Assembly (NCBI GenBank): GCA_964640945.1
Contig: CAZXIV010000011.1
Coordinates: 1 to 43,911 of the forward strand
Direction: 5' to 3'
Source of the DNA: JAGOUB01 sp964640945
GTDB lineage: Bacteria > Patescibacteriota > Gracilibacteria > Peribacterales > Peribacteraceae
Length of the DNA: 43,911 nt
The notes beneath the pieces were generated by a model. It saw only the letters and a list, made by a program, of their open reading frames with translations. It searched no databases and had not been told where the DNA came from. Both the position numbers and the translations under genes were made by a program. Within the stretch, counting starts at the first letter, position 1. Every line of letters begins with the position of its first letter. This document shows positions 25,501-34,400 of the stretch, in pieces.

Positions 25501-27097
25501 TGCAACCGGGATCGGCCGGAAAGTCGGTGACGCCATCCCCGTCGTTATCTTGGCCGTCGGCACAGGCCGCTTCTACCAGCGCCACCGCGCAGGCGGTAAA
25601 TCCGCAATCAAAGTCGTTGCAGCAGCTGGCGGCCGCGTTATTGCCGGTCGGCTCAGCTATACAGCCGGGTACCTCGGTGCAGTTGTTGGGCGACGTGCAG
25701 CAGAAGGCCACGCCATCCACGCAGGCCGGTTGGAGAGTTGTGTTCTCGGGGCAAATGGCGTTGTAGCCCGACGGACACTGTACAAAGCCGCTGGTGCACG
25801 AAATCTGCGGGCACGTGGCCGCCGGGCGGGAGCTGCAGCTTCTAGCACTACTGCTCGTAATGGATCCAACCGCGCTCGATGTCGATGAAGAACTCGAAGA
25901 GGAAGATGAGGTCGTGGTCGAACTCGAGGAACTTGTCGTAATGGCGCCACCGCCACCACCCGCCCCGGCCGCCGAGCTGGCGTTCGTAGTACCGGCCGAG
26001 CTGGCATTGGTCGTAGCGGCGGAACTGGCGTTGGTGGTGCCGGCCGAGCTGGCGTTCGTCGTTGAGGCTGAGGGGTTGTTGGTCGAAGGATTTTGGGTCG
26101 AAGGGGTGGCCGTCGACTGGCCAGAGGGCGAAGGACCTTGGGTCGGAGTAGTGGGGATCGACGGGGTAGGAATGGCAGTTACTGCCGGATTCTGCGGCGG
26201 AATCGGCTGCTCTGGGCATTCCTCTAGACACTCATTTTCGGTGGGGTAACACACATCCTCCTCACCACCACCGCCACCACCCGCCTGCGGGGCACCCTGG
26301 GGGCCCACTTGCGGTGCACCGATCATAAAGTTCTGGGCCGGCGGCTTATCGTCATTTTTCATGCGGGTGCCTCCGCGCTGCACACCGCTGGACGGCGCTG
26401 AAGAAGTGACCGCCGCAAGTTCGGTGCCAAGGAGACTGCCCACTAGTCCACGCGCAGTGCCAAACACACTGTTCGTCACGGTCGCAAACCAGCCGCGGTC
26501 AGTGTCATCCTGGAAGCCGAAGACACCGCCACCACCGCCACCATTCCCATCACCAGCGTTCGCTCCAGGACCCATGACCGGACCATTATTTGGCAAGGCG
26601 GCAGGCGGATCCTGCTGTTCGCACGTACCATCGGGCATGCAGCACCACTGGTCCTCCTGTAGTGGTGGTAGTGGCTGTGGCTTGCCGCACTGTTGGTCGT
26701 AGCTTTGGGTGGGATCTGTTTTTACGCCCGGAATAGCAAATCTGGGGGGTTTGCAGTTTATAGGCGCTGTATCCTCCTTGGTTTCATTGTTGGGATTACA
26801 ACACAGCGTCGGGGCATCATCACCATTCGCCACTAAGCACTTCCAGTTACAGTTTTGAAGTGCTTCTTTTTCGGAAAGACGTAAGGTGTCATCCCATTGC
26901 TCATAAATACCATCGCACTCCAGTTTATTCACTTTATTTGCACCACACTGAACCTGCTGAGGATTACAACAATAGACCAGGTCGTCGGCTGTTTGAGCCA
27001 CAAGATATCCCTGGAGTGGGGCGCGAACGGCCAGTACAGAGACGCAGAAGACAAAGAGTAGGCCGGCGAGCGAGTACTTCACCCAGTGGGAGGACAT
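22580..27097 (-). CDS. giant anchored cysteine-rich surface protein
   Basis: About 1505 residues. The start at 27097 begins MSSHWVKYSLAGLLFVF, a signal segment. The order is: two or more CC modules (LVYCCNPQQ, WCCMPDGTCE); Gly/Asn-rich and Pro/Thr-rich stretches; four TTNASSAG-type repeats; a poly-Ser linker; cysteine-rich and DGxDNDGDGxxDxPxDPGC calcium-loop-like repeats; a DUF11-like domain (TYGITVTNTGQTSRTGVGV); a SpaA/Cna-B-like domain (APGTYTVTESVPATW); more calcium-loop repeats; another poly-Ser tract; seven CGxGxxxxGEQCxEPGLxC repeats; and four DUF4215-type repeats. It ends in a membrane helix (PPIVAVIAAGAAVGVAW) followed by RRKRLPPSKKD, with no LPXTG motif. It is the only protein of the cluster with such an anchor, and is probably its membrane-bound scaffold. 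Mature function is unknown. Confidence 0.85.
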   Translation of the reverse strand: MSSHWVKYSLAGLLFVFCVSVLAVRAPLQGYLVAQTADDLVYCCNPQQVQCGANKVNKLECDGIYEQWDDTLRLSEKEALQNCNWKCLVANGDDAPTLCCNPNNETKEDTAPINCKPPRFAIPGVKTDPTQSYDQQCGKPQPLPPLQEDQWCCMPDGTCEQQDPPAALPNNGPVMGPGANAGDGNGGGGGGVFGFQDDTDRGWFATVTNSVFGTARGLVGSLLGTELAAVTSSAPSSGVQRGGTRMKNDDKPPAQNFMIGAPQVGPQGAPQAGGGGGGEEDVCYPTENECLEECPEQPIPPQNPAVTAIPTPSIPTTPTQGPSPSGQSTATPSTQNPSTNNPSASTTNASSAGTTNASSAATTNASSAGTTNASSAAGAGGGGGAITTSSSSSTTTSSSSSSSSSTSSAVGSITSSSARSCSSRPAATCPQISCTSGFVQCPSGYNAICPENTTLQPACVDGVAFCCTSPNNCTEVPGCIAEPTGNNAAASCCNDFDCGFTACAVALVEAACADGQDNDGDGVTDFPADPGCSSLIDISESDATTQCQNGRDDDGDGQVDYPDDSGCASRLDNDESTSVSTPTSSAVSVGDLIISLSDSRTTLLPNEIYTYGITVTNTGQTSRTGVGVRLALPSQVTFRSASSNGTATSSSSSSSSSAVAITVVNWSNLTIPANSSVILTVEAQTQSALANGVVVNAQASFADGSSLANDQTTILVLTANDGCIDVIKETYDTANAILTPVTQFSFTVNTSLSGGASSGGSTTIGNDGGGRARFIPIAPGTYTVTESVPATWTQLSVTPSNGLVVVTAGTQCATITFKNKQVIASSSSSMSSSSTFSSLSNVPECSDGLDNDSDGLVDYPADPGCSSLSDSTEIDGTSQCQDGTDNDADGKIDLNDPGCKSAQDNSEVDTFAGTNQFCTIEGVYCDVTSQFDDDDALVEEASFTCQITPGESGPAIPDTTCKQCNSCPASSSSLSRSSSTTSSSSSRSSSSSSSSSSSSSSSSSSTSSSSSSSSSRSSSSSSLPYCGDGFTNSGEQCGEPGLNCPSGQTCNLGSCRCSGGAFCGDGRIDSGEQCNEPGLTCANGDTCDTRACLCNRQIPFCGDGQIVSGEQCGEPGLNCPSGQTCNTAVCACIAQPICGDGRQNPGEQCGEPGLICPSGQTCSPSSCVCTGVAPFCGNGQQDAGEQCNEPGLNCPAGQTCSNNCLCSGGPICGNGRIDLGEQCNEPGLACPSGQTCGLNTCLCGGGPACGNGRADRGEQCNEPGLACGSGQTCNVNTCLCTAPPTVVYVCGNGRTEPGEECDDGNTRDLDGCSMRCLRERGNCGDGIIQSLLNEQCEPALMDPSLPYQCGPNCRFISLFCGDGKRDPGEECDLGADNSNAPGATCRNDCSTSRCGDGIVDPIERCDDGNRVNGDGCSYLCLVEVAAPTLALPGQLIPLEPGSSKSIYSSVASVFPGFPAQPPLGYVGNSKELSKNGPPIVAVIAAGAAVGVAWVRRKRLPPSKKD
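23245..24029 (-). repeat. seven in-gene cysteine repeats of about 110 bp
   Basis: Seven consecutive modules of about 36 residues follow the pattern CGxGxxxxGEQC(G/N)EPGLxCxxGQTC...CxC. At DNA level some copies are almost identical: about 57 bases around 23719-23775 and 23945-24001 differ at one position. This points to recent duplication or gene conversion. Confidence 0.85.
25971..26066 (-). repeat. four 24-bp in-frame repeats coding TTNASSA(G/A)
   Basis: Four imperfect copies start at 25971, 25995, 26019 and 26043, an exact 24-base (8-codon) period. Each encodes a variant of TTNASSAG and so carries an NAS tripeptide. They form part of a Ser/Thr/Ala linker in the giant anchored protein. Confidence 0.85.
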
Positions 27098-27109
27098 AGG
27101 CTTTCGTAG

Positions 27110-27118
27110 AATGTAGCA
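27110..27118 (-). promoter_or_regulatory. extended -10 before the anchored surface protein gene
   Basis: On the minus strand TGC (27116-27118) followed by TACATT (27110-27115), 12 bases before the ATG at 27097. No good -35 is seen. It could give this last gene of the cluster its own transcript. Confidence 0.4.
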
Positions 27119-27192
27119 CACAGATCAAAACACTTCCTATCGGTCAACGAAGCAATTGCCAGCAGCTGTCAATGCAGGATAGATCACGCACG

Positions 27193-27423
27193 TTACAGTG
27201 CACAGCGGGCTTCACACGCCGTTCGGTCGACGGTAAAGATCGTCGAACAATCGCTCTTTTTCATTCCTTGGCAAGTGCCATCATCTTGGCAACAGTAGAC
27301 CTCTGCCTCGATCTCCCCCTGGGCCGGCAGAGGAGCGGTGGTCCAATAGTTCCAGCCTAGGCCCACGCCCACAATGAGACATGCAATGACTAAGGCTGAG
27401 AGAAGAAGAGACTTGAAGGTCAT
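27193..27423 (-). CDS. small membrane-anchored CC-module protein
   Basis: A 76-residue protein with an N-terminal membrane or signal helix (SLLLSALVIACLIVGVGLGW) followed by a single cysteine module: YCCQDDGTCQ, then SDC, then ACEARC. The module matches the CC-doublet type (GACC..DGTC...DC type motifs) found in tandem in its neighbours, so it looks like a one-module version of the larger proteins. It lies 12 bases downstream of the 549-residue gene on the same strand and 95 bases upstream of the giant anchored gene. No Shine-Dalgarno precedes it. Function is unknown; it could cap or initiate a disulfide-linked assembly, which is speculation. Confidence 0.75.
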   Translation of the reverse strand: MTFKSLLLSALVIACLIVGVGLGWNYWTTAPLPAQGEIEAEVYCCQDDGTCQGMKKSDCSTIFTVDRTACEARCAL

Positions 27424-27435
27424 AGGAAGGGGGTA

Positions 27436-29085
27436 TTAAGGAGCGTTTTGATTGTAGAGATTCATCAGGTTGTCAAAATCCTCCCACAATTGACACATGC
27501 CGAGCGCCCTAACATCCTTAATTTTACCCTGGGCTTGAAGCCAAGTGAGAGCGGGCATATAGGCGGATCCGGCTGGGGGCTGCCAAGTTTTATCAAAGCC
27601 AATGGAACAATGGAACTTGGGGTACTCTTCACAGAGAAATCCTTCGCAATAGACTGGCTTACAGGCTTTGATTGCCGTAGCTCTATTCATTATGGGGCCA
27701 TCCCCATAGACATCATTACGAACTACCTTGGCCGCGGCACAGTTAGCGTAGTTCTGGCTTAATAATACGGGTTTATAGTCATTATTTTTAGTTCCACAGC
27801 AGTACATCTCGTCCACTTCTGCTGTGCAGAATTTGTCTGCCATCTCTTTCGTCACCGGGCCGCTGACTTTCATATCCGCTGGTGACCAGTATGTGGTTTT
27901 TATTCCGTATCCCTTACACTCTGTCTCCGTTTTGATGTCGTGAGGGTATAGGCCCGTCTGTTCTAAAGAACAGCAAGCACCCACAACTTCCTGACAGTGA
28001 TTATCACATGCGTCGTTCTCAATAATGTTTTTATCGTCGCATTGCTCTTTTGCCCAGTCGCCATCGACCTCCCACCATGTTTTTTTACTATTCCTATCAA
28101 CGACATAGGATTTTTTATCAACTTTGCCGTCGCCGCAGACCTTTTCACAACCGAGCGTACATCCATTGATTTGACTATTTTCTTGGCCAAGATCGCATTG
28201 TTCACCAGGGTCAACATTGATGTTGCCACAAAGTTGGCAGTTGCTGTTGCAGTCATCTCCGTCTTTGCGATTACCGTCGTCACATTGTTCAGACTTTAAG
28301 GAGACCAAATTTGTCGGATGAATCGCCCAGGTGAATGGTTCCAATTTGCTAACAATCCAGGATGCTGGAGCGGCTTTGCCGTCGTTGAGAATTTTATTGC
28401 CGCACATCATTTGTTTACAAGTGGGACTACAACCATACTCTTCGATGTTATTTGGATAGCCAAAAGGGTCGTATCCTAGATCGCATGTTTCACCTGGATC
28501 TACATTCTGATTTCCACAGAGGCAAGGAGTAGCTTGATTTTTCACTGTGACACTATCAGAGGCGAACGTTGCGTTAATATTTTCGCAAGACGTTCCTAGT
28601 AACGGTTGAGATTTTAGCATAATACTACTTTTTTCTAATGGTGTTAATGGGGTCTGTACCCCATTAGAACAACAGTATACTTCTTCAAACCGACAAGTGG
28701 CCGAGCAACCGTCGCCATCAGTAGTACCACTATCATCACACTCCTCACCCACATCCAATATGCCATTGCCGCAGGGGGTGCATGCCTTCGTGCATTCATT
28801 CCGCTTTGCCTCATTATCCATTGGGCTTGGGATAAATAATAGACAGCTATCCGCTTGTCTTTTATTGGCAAATTGACAACCACTTGAGCTGGCATAAATA
28901 CACGAATTTTTAGTAAACTTACCTAATTCTTTGTAAGTAGTATTTAAAATGGCAGCCGTAAAGCATCCATAGCCTCGTACATCAATGAACTCTAGCTGAG
29001 CTCCCGCCGCAGGGGCGAGTAACACCACCAGAAGCAACGAGAGAAAGAGTGTTCGGCCGATGGAGGAGAAGGAGTGAGGCATCAT
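27436..29085 (-). CDS. secreted cysteine-rich protein, AT-richer than its neighbours
   Basis: A 549-residue protein with a signal peptide (SIGRTLFLSLLLVVLLAPAAGA). It contains DUF4215-type repeats (CGNGILDVGEECDDSGTTDGDGC, CGNINVDPGEQCDLG, VCGDGKVDKKS), one YCC...CLCGNQ spacer domain (VYCCSNGVQTPLTPLEK), and C-terminal CC modules (GACCSLEQTG, MYCCGTKNNDY). No membrane anchor follows. The ATG overlaps the stop of the preceding gene in an ATGA, so translation is probably coupled. Codon use is clearly AT-richer than in the genes on either side (for example around 28000-28300 and 28560-28660), although module types are shared. This suggests a different evolutionary origin or slower amelioration. 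Confidence 0.8.
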   Translation of the reverse strand: MMPHSFSSIGRTLFLSLLLVVLLAPAAGAQLEFIDVRGYGCFTAAILNTTYKELGKFTKNSCIYASSSGCQFANKRQADSCLLFIPSPMDNEAKRNECTKACTPCGNGILDVGEECDDSGTTDGDGCSATCRFEEVYCCSNGVQTPLTPLEKSSIMLKSQPLLGTSCENINATFASDSVTVKNQATPCLCGNQNVDPGETCDLGYDPFGYPNNIEEYGCSPTCKQMMCGNKILNDGKAAPASWIVSKLEPFTWAIHPTNLVSLKSEQCDDGNRKDGDDCNSNCQLCGNINVDPGEQCDLGQENSQINGCTLGCEKVCGDGKVDKKSYVVDRNSKKTWWEVDGDWAKEQCDDKNIIENDACDNHCQEVVGACCSLEQTGLYPHDIKTETECKGYGIKTTYWSPADMKVSGPVTKEMADKFCTAEVDEMYCCGTKNNDYKPVLLSQNYANCAAAKVVRNDVYGDGPIMNRATAIKACKPVYCEGFLCEEYPKFHCSIGFDKTWQPPAGSAYMPALTWLQAQGKIKDVRALGMCQLWEDFDNLMNLYNQNAP

Positions 29086-31451
29086 GGATCGATGAGGTCA
29101 GAATAGACATCGAATGCTCGTTCGGAAGTATAAAAGACGCCGCCGTCGATAACCGCTTGGGCAAAGCTCTCTGGCGTACCGTCATCGAGCCAGACGACGT
29201 CGACACAGTTGGGGTCATTTTGGTCGTTCGTGACGTAGAGCGTGTTGTTCGCCACGTACTGATCCATCTCCATCGACACCTCACCGTCGTCGGTGCGGCG
29301 CTCGGTGCCGCCGCCACTCTCAAGGCACACGAACTCAATCTTCACATTGCAGGCGTAGTTGAGTTCAAGCTGCCGCAGTTCGCCATCGGCGTAGGGCACG
29401 TCTACCTCGTTGATGGCATCGGCGCCAATATCCACTTCGAGGCGGCGCAGGTACGTGCCATCGCAGTCATACGCATAGGCTTCGAGCGGAACCGAGCCGC
29501 TGTCGTTGCAACAGCCGCCCTTGTAGCTGCAGTAGTAATCGAGCGCGTTTTGATCAAGGTCTTCCGTCTGGTCTTCGATGTCTGCCCAACGACCATCGTT
29601 CTGGACGCATTCTTCTTGGGTGTAGTCGCCACTTGTCTGGTAGAGGTATGTACTTGCGTCGTAGTCATAGTCGAAACAGCAGGCCCCGCGGGCGGCGGCC
29701 TCGTCTTGGCAATCTTGGTCGCAGCCAAAGCCAAACCGCTTCTCGCAGCTTGAGCCATCGGCACAGCCTTCTTCGTCATTGAGCGTGCACGAGGCGCCGC
29801 TCTCGCAACGGTAGCCGTCGTCACACTGCTCGCCGGCGGCTTCGTTGGTATAGCCGTCGCCGCAGAAGGCCTCGGTGCAGTCGAAGTTGCAGTCGGCACT
29901 GTCGTCCGCGTCGAACATGGGCCAATCGGTGCCGCCCTGGCCGGAGTCGCACACCTCGCCGTCGTACACGTCGTCCACTTCGCCGTCGCCGCAATAGGTC
30001 CACGTGCAGTTTTGGCTACAGCCTGGTCCGGCGGCGTCGGCCTGGAAGATGTCGTCGGTCGTGCCCGTGGTGCCGTATCCCTCATAGGGATCGCATTCTT
30101 CACGTTCCTGGGCAATGCCGTCGCCGCAGGCCTCATTTTTGCACGTCGCCGAGCAGCCATCGTCGTTTTCGTCATTGCCGTCGTCACACTCTTCGAGCGG
30201 CTTGCCATCGAGTCCCAGAGTGGAGTTGATCGTCCAGTCACCGCAGCTCTCCAACATACAAGTGTCAGAGCAGCCGTCGCCCGAGGTGAGGTTGCCGTCG
30301 TCGCAGCGCTCATTGGCCGCCGTGTTGGTGTAGCCGTCGCCGCAACCGGCGAAAGTGCAGTCTACATCGCAGATCTCGGTATCCACCACCAGGCGGCCGC
30401 CTTCATCCTCATACCACTGGTCGCACTCTTCCCCGGCGTCGGTTTCGCCATTGCCGCACCACTCCGACTCGCAATATTCGCTGCAACCGTCGCCCGAGGT
30501 GAGGTTGCCATCGTCACAACTCTCGTAGATATCGTCACCGTAGGGGTCGGTACCGATCGTGTCCTCAATCCCGTTGCCGCAGCCCTCGAGCGTGCAATCC
30601 TGGGCGCAGCCGTCGCCATTGTCGTTATTGCCATCATCGCAACTCTCGGCGAAGGCCTGCTCAGAGGTGTAATCGTACCCTTCATCAATAATGCCGTCTC
30701 CACACCAGGACCAGTCACAGTAAATGTTGCAGTCTTCCGAGGCAAAATTGGCGAACCCATCCTCAGCCGTGCCGGTGCCGGGATCGCAATATTCGTAGCG
30801 GTCCACCCGATTATTGCCACACTCCTCAATCCGACAGCTTGCGTCGCAGCCGTCGCCGTCCACTTGATCACCTTCGTCGCACTCCTCCTCCCCTTCTTGG
30901 ATATTGTTGCCGCACTGGATGCTGCAATCGAGCGGACAGCTGTTGTCGTCTTCGGTCGTTTTAGAACCCATCTGAGACTGACACTGGCTGTCGCCACAGT
31001 AATTCAGCTCGGCCTTGCAGCCCGGGTTGTCGTCCGAATAGTCGGGCACGGCGTCGTACCAGTCACAGCCGGCGGCTTTGACGCATTCATCCGAGCTCTC
31101 ATACTCGTCACACTCCCGGTACTGGGGACAATCATCCTCCAAACAGGTGCCATTCGGTCCGCATTCGCCGGGATCTGGCACGTTATTGCCACACAGGTTC
31201 TCGTCGACGCAGTGTTCTTCACAATCACGGTTGGCGTCGCCGTCGTCACCGTAGGAAAAATGGATTTTTTCCGCACAGGCGGCGTCGTCGGAAAGGAAAC
31301 AGCCTTCGCCCAGCGTGGCGCAGCACCAGCCCGGCGACGGCTCCATCTGGTTTTGAGCGGCGGCCGGCAGGCTGGGCGCCAGGCCGAGGAACAGGGCAAG
31401 AGCCGTGAGACGAAGGGCCGATTGAAGGGAGAGCGTGGGGATCATGGGCAT
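29082..31451 (-). CDS. secreted acidic protein of tandem DUF4215-type repeats
   Basis: About 789 residues. The start at 31451 is fixed by a TGATG overlap with the upstream gene's stop; the frame's earlier Arg-rich opening is out of place. A signal peptide (LRLTALALFLGLAPSLPAAA) is followed by a short CC segment (GWCCATLGEGCF), then about ten DUF4215/Myxococcus cysteine-rich repeats, mostly of the form CGNGxxxxxEECDDGNxxxGDGCxxxC. Several carry insertions of up to 15 acidic residues. Near the C-terminus are two CC modules (GACCFDYDYD, GGCCNDSGSV) and a short beta-rich end (YVANNTLYVTNDQNDPNCVDVVW). It has no anchor. In other bacteria such repeats occur on exported, often adhesive or protease-associated proteins. 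It is the middle gene of an overlapping run, so it is presumably made with its neighbours. Confidence 0.85.
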   Translation of the reverse strand: MPMIPTLSLQSALRLTALALFLGLAPSLPAAAQNQMEPSPGWCCATLGEGCFLSDDAACAEKIHFSYGDDGDANRDCEEHCVDENLCGNNVPDPGECGPNGTCLEDDCPQYRECDEYESSDECVKAAGCDWYDAVPDYSDDNPGCKAELNYCGDSQCQSQMGSKTTEDDNSCPLDCSIQCGNNIQEGEEECDEGDQVDGDGCDASCRIEECGNNRVDRYEYCDPGTGTAEDGFANFASEDCNIYCDWSWCGDGIIDEGYDYTSEQAFAESCDDGNNDNGDGCAQDCTLEGCGNGIEDTIGTDPYGDDIYESCDDGNLTSGDGCSEYCESEWCGNGETDAGEECDQWYEDEGGRLVVDTEICDVDCTFAGCGDGYTNTAANERCDDGNLTSGDGCSDTCMLESCGDWTINSTLGLDGKPLEECDDGNDENDDGCSATCKNEACGDGIAQEREECDPYEGYGTTGTTDDIFQADAAGPGCSQNCTWTYCGDGEVDDVYDGEVCDSGQGGTDWPMFDADDSADCNFDCTEAFCGDGYTNEAAGEQCDDGYRCESGASCTLNDEEGCADGSSCEKRFGFGCDQDCQDEAAARGACCFDYDYDASTYLYQTSGDYTQEECVQNDGRWADIEDQTEDLDQNALDYYCSYKGGCCNDSGSVPLEAYAYDCDGTYLRRLEVDIGADAINEVDVPYADGELRQLELNYACNVKIEFVCLESGGGTERRTDDGEVSMEMDQYVANNTLYVTNDQNDPNCVDVVWLDDGTPESFAQAVIDGGVFYTSERAFDVYSDLIDP

Positions 31452-34400
31452 CAGAGTTGGCACCAGCCGCCGCCGAAGTAATCGACGCCGAAGTAGTTGG
31501 CCATAGCGAGCGTGTCGATGACGGTGCATTCCTTATCGGCAGCCACCAGCTGGCACCAAATGGCGGCTTCCTCCTCATTGACGAAGGGCGGGTCGCCACC
31601 GATCCACTCCGACGGGTCAGTCTTGTAATAACCGCCGTAGTAGTCGCAGGCGTAAGCAATGAGTTCATCGGGGTTGGCGGCGGCGTTACAGACGTCGCAG
31701 CTGACGCCGGCATCCCACGGATAATCCGTCAGAACGGCAATCAGTCCGATAACGCCTTCGTCTAGAGCGTTGGGGGTGCAGCCGCCGGCAGCGCAGGTAT
31801 CGGGGTTGCAGGATACGAACTCGAATCCAAAGATTTCGCCGGTGATGCAACTGCCAGATACTTCACAGGTGTCGGCGTTGCCCTGGCAACAGGCCATATC
31901 TTCGGAGAAAGCGCGGGTGGGGTTTGGACCGTAGCAATACGAGTCGTCGTAGCGGTTGTTGCCACTGCCGTCGTTTTGGTAGGCAACCAAGGCTTTGCCG
32001 GTAGGACCGCCTTCATTGCCTTCGCAGCAGTAGATCTTGGGGTACTTGCACTCCGTCGACGGGCCAACGGGGCGTTCGACATACTCGACATACTCGTCGG
32101 AGAAGTCGTTGCACCAAGCATCTGGATCCTCGTCCATCACAGCGTTGTATTGCTCGGTGGTCAGTTCCACCTGTTCCTCGGTTTCGGCGTCGCAGCAGAA
32201 GAAATCACAGGCGTAGTCCTGGTTCCACTCCGCCTGAGCCGGGAAGTCGTTAAAGTTGCCAAAATCGGCGCAGCTGTCGCCGGCCTTGATGACTGCACCC
32301 TCGTCGTTGCGCAGCAGCTTGCCATTCTTATCCGTCGCCTCCACCACCCCTTCGCCGCCTTCACAGCAGTAGACGGGGCGCTCGGGGCAGGCGAGGTCCT
32401 TGTCGTAGGTGGGATAACTATTCTCGCCGCCAGAGAGCTCCTCGCCCATCTCGTCCGTTACAAGCTGGACGTCGCAGGGCGAATATTCGTCGATCGCGGG
32501 ATCCGTGTAGGGATCGCCATAGCTGTCGCAACAGTACAGCTGACACAAGGGCTCAGGCTCGTCGCCAGCACTGTCCGACTCGCGCTCATTGGCAGCGACG
32601 GCCTCCATTTCTTGGAAGCACAGGCTGGGATCGCGCTCGTCGGCGTCGGAGCAGTCGGCTTCGTTGAGGACCTCGTTGCAATACTCCCCCGCCGCAATTT
32701 CGCCCGCCTCCAGGGTAACTTCTTCGCCCTCGATGGTGCAGCAGACGGTGGCTGAGTTCTCTGGGCATGCCGCCGACTCATCGAAGGTGGGCCAGCCCCA
32801 TCCGTCGCCGCCGCTGAGCGGCTGGTCGATATCGTCATACAGGTACTCGCAGAGCGTATTAGCGTCTTCGGCGCCTACCAGGTAGGCCGTACGGGTGGGC
32901 TCAGCACCCACTTCTCCGTCCACTTCTAGGCAACAAAAGAGGCTGCACACATCTTCGGGGCCCTCCTGCACGGTGCCAACGAGATCCAAGGAGAGATCTT
33001 CGCAGGCGCCACCAATCTCAAAGTAGCTATCCCCATAGTCTGCCGCCAAATTAGACACTTCGACGCTGATGTAGTTGCCATCCTCATCGAGCGGGGCCGA
33101 GCAGCAATAGGCAGCGCAGGCCAAGTCCCAGGTGACTTCTTGTTCTTCGTACGTGAGTTCTACCGAGACAGTGGAGACGAAGCGTTCGGGTGTTTCGCAC
33201 TCAACCGAGCCGTAAACTTCGTCTTCGATCATATCCAGAGCATTGCAGCAGTAGCCGGGCTCTCGGCAGGCTTCAGTAATCTCGTCGGAGTCAAGCTCGC
33301 TATCTTCGGTCCTGTTCGCCACGTCGAACGACACGTATGTACCCTCACAATCGAAGGGGTTGGTGGTACGCGTGGGCTCGGCCGACGAGTTGGCGCCGGG
33401 GCAGCAGAGGCCAGCCACGGGACAGTAGTCGGAAAGGGTGTACGTACTGTCATCGTCGGTGTACTGCGAGGGAATGGTGCTGTTTTCAAACCAGCGCACG
33501 TCGGCGTTGCCGGAGTTCTGGTACTCGCCGCACTCTTCGTCGGTCATGCCTGCCTGGTAGGTATCGTCGGAACCGTCGCCTTCGTAATCGATGCAACAGA
33601 GTCCCCTTGGCCGACACACGGCCCTCATTTCGGCATACGTCAGAGAGTAATCATTGTCGATATTGGCCTCATCGAAGGTGTGGTATTTGCCGCCCCAGAG
33701 GTCTTCGCAGGATGACTGCGTCCGGCGGTCGGGCGCCTCGCCAGCGTAGTACTCGCTCTCGTCGTAGCAGCAGACGCCGTTGATGGAGCAGGCCTCGGAG
33801 GGGGCCTCATCTTCGAGCAGCGAATCGAAGGGTTTAAAGTCGCCGTAGTAGTAGTTGCAGTACGAGCGGGTGACATCGATGTCGTACGTACTCTGCTCCG
33901 GATCGTCAGACGTGTAGCAGCAAATGCCGCTGGCGTCGCAGGCCGCTTCGATTTCATCCACAGACAAGCTGTAATCTTGCGGATCGATATCGGCGTCATC
34001 GCGGGGGATGTAGTCGGCCGTGATGGTGACCTCGATAGATTGGTCGAAGACGGGATCGAAAACGACGCTTGGGTACGGCTCACAGTCCGCCTGCAGAGTG
34101 AGGTCGTACGTATTATCGCCGTAACAGCAGAGACCTTCGATCTGGCACTCAGCCGCCGGATCGTCGGGGTTCTCCACCGCCGAGAGCGGGGTAAAGGCGG
34201 TGTAGTAATCAAAGTAGTTGTAGATGTCGTTGCAATAGGCGAAATCAACGTCGGATTGGTCGTTGCTGATCTCGTACATATCAAACGCCGCATCGCCGTC
34301 GAGATCGATGCAACAGACGCCGGTTTCGTAGCAGGCGTAGGACAATTCCTCTGCGTCGTAGGAGCCGTTGGCGTCGACGTCGTAGGCCTCGCCGTTCATA

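Noticed and set aside
27064..27121. Upstream ATG at 27121 for the anchored protein
   Set aside because: It would place the promoter -10 box inside the gene and lengthen the signal peptide's n-region; ATG at 27097 fits both.
31451..31453. In-frame TGA as a recoded glycine codon joining two giant proteins
   Set aside because: TGA also ends clearly complete genes such as tsf, and a signal peptide follows directly in the next gene, so these are two genes with overlapping stop and start.
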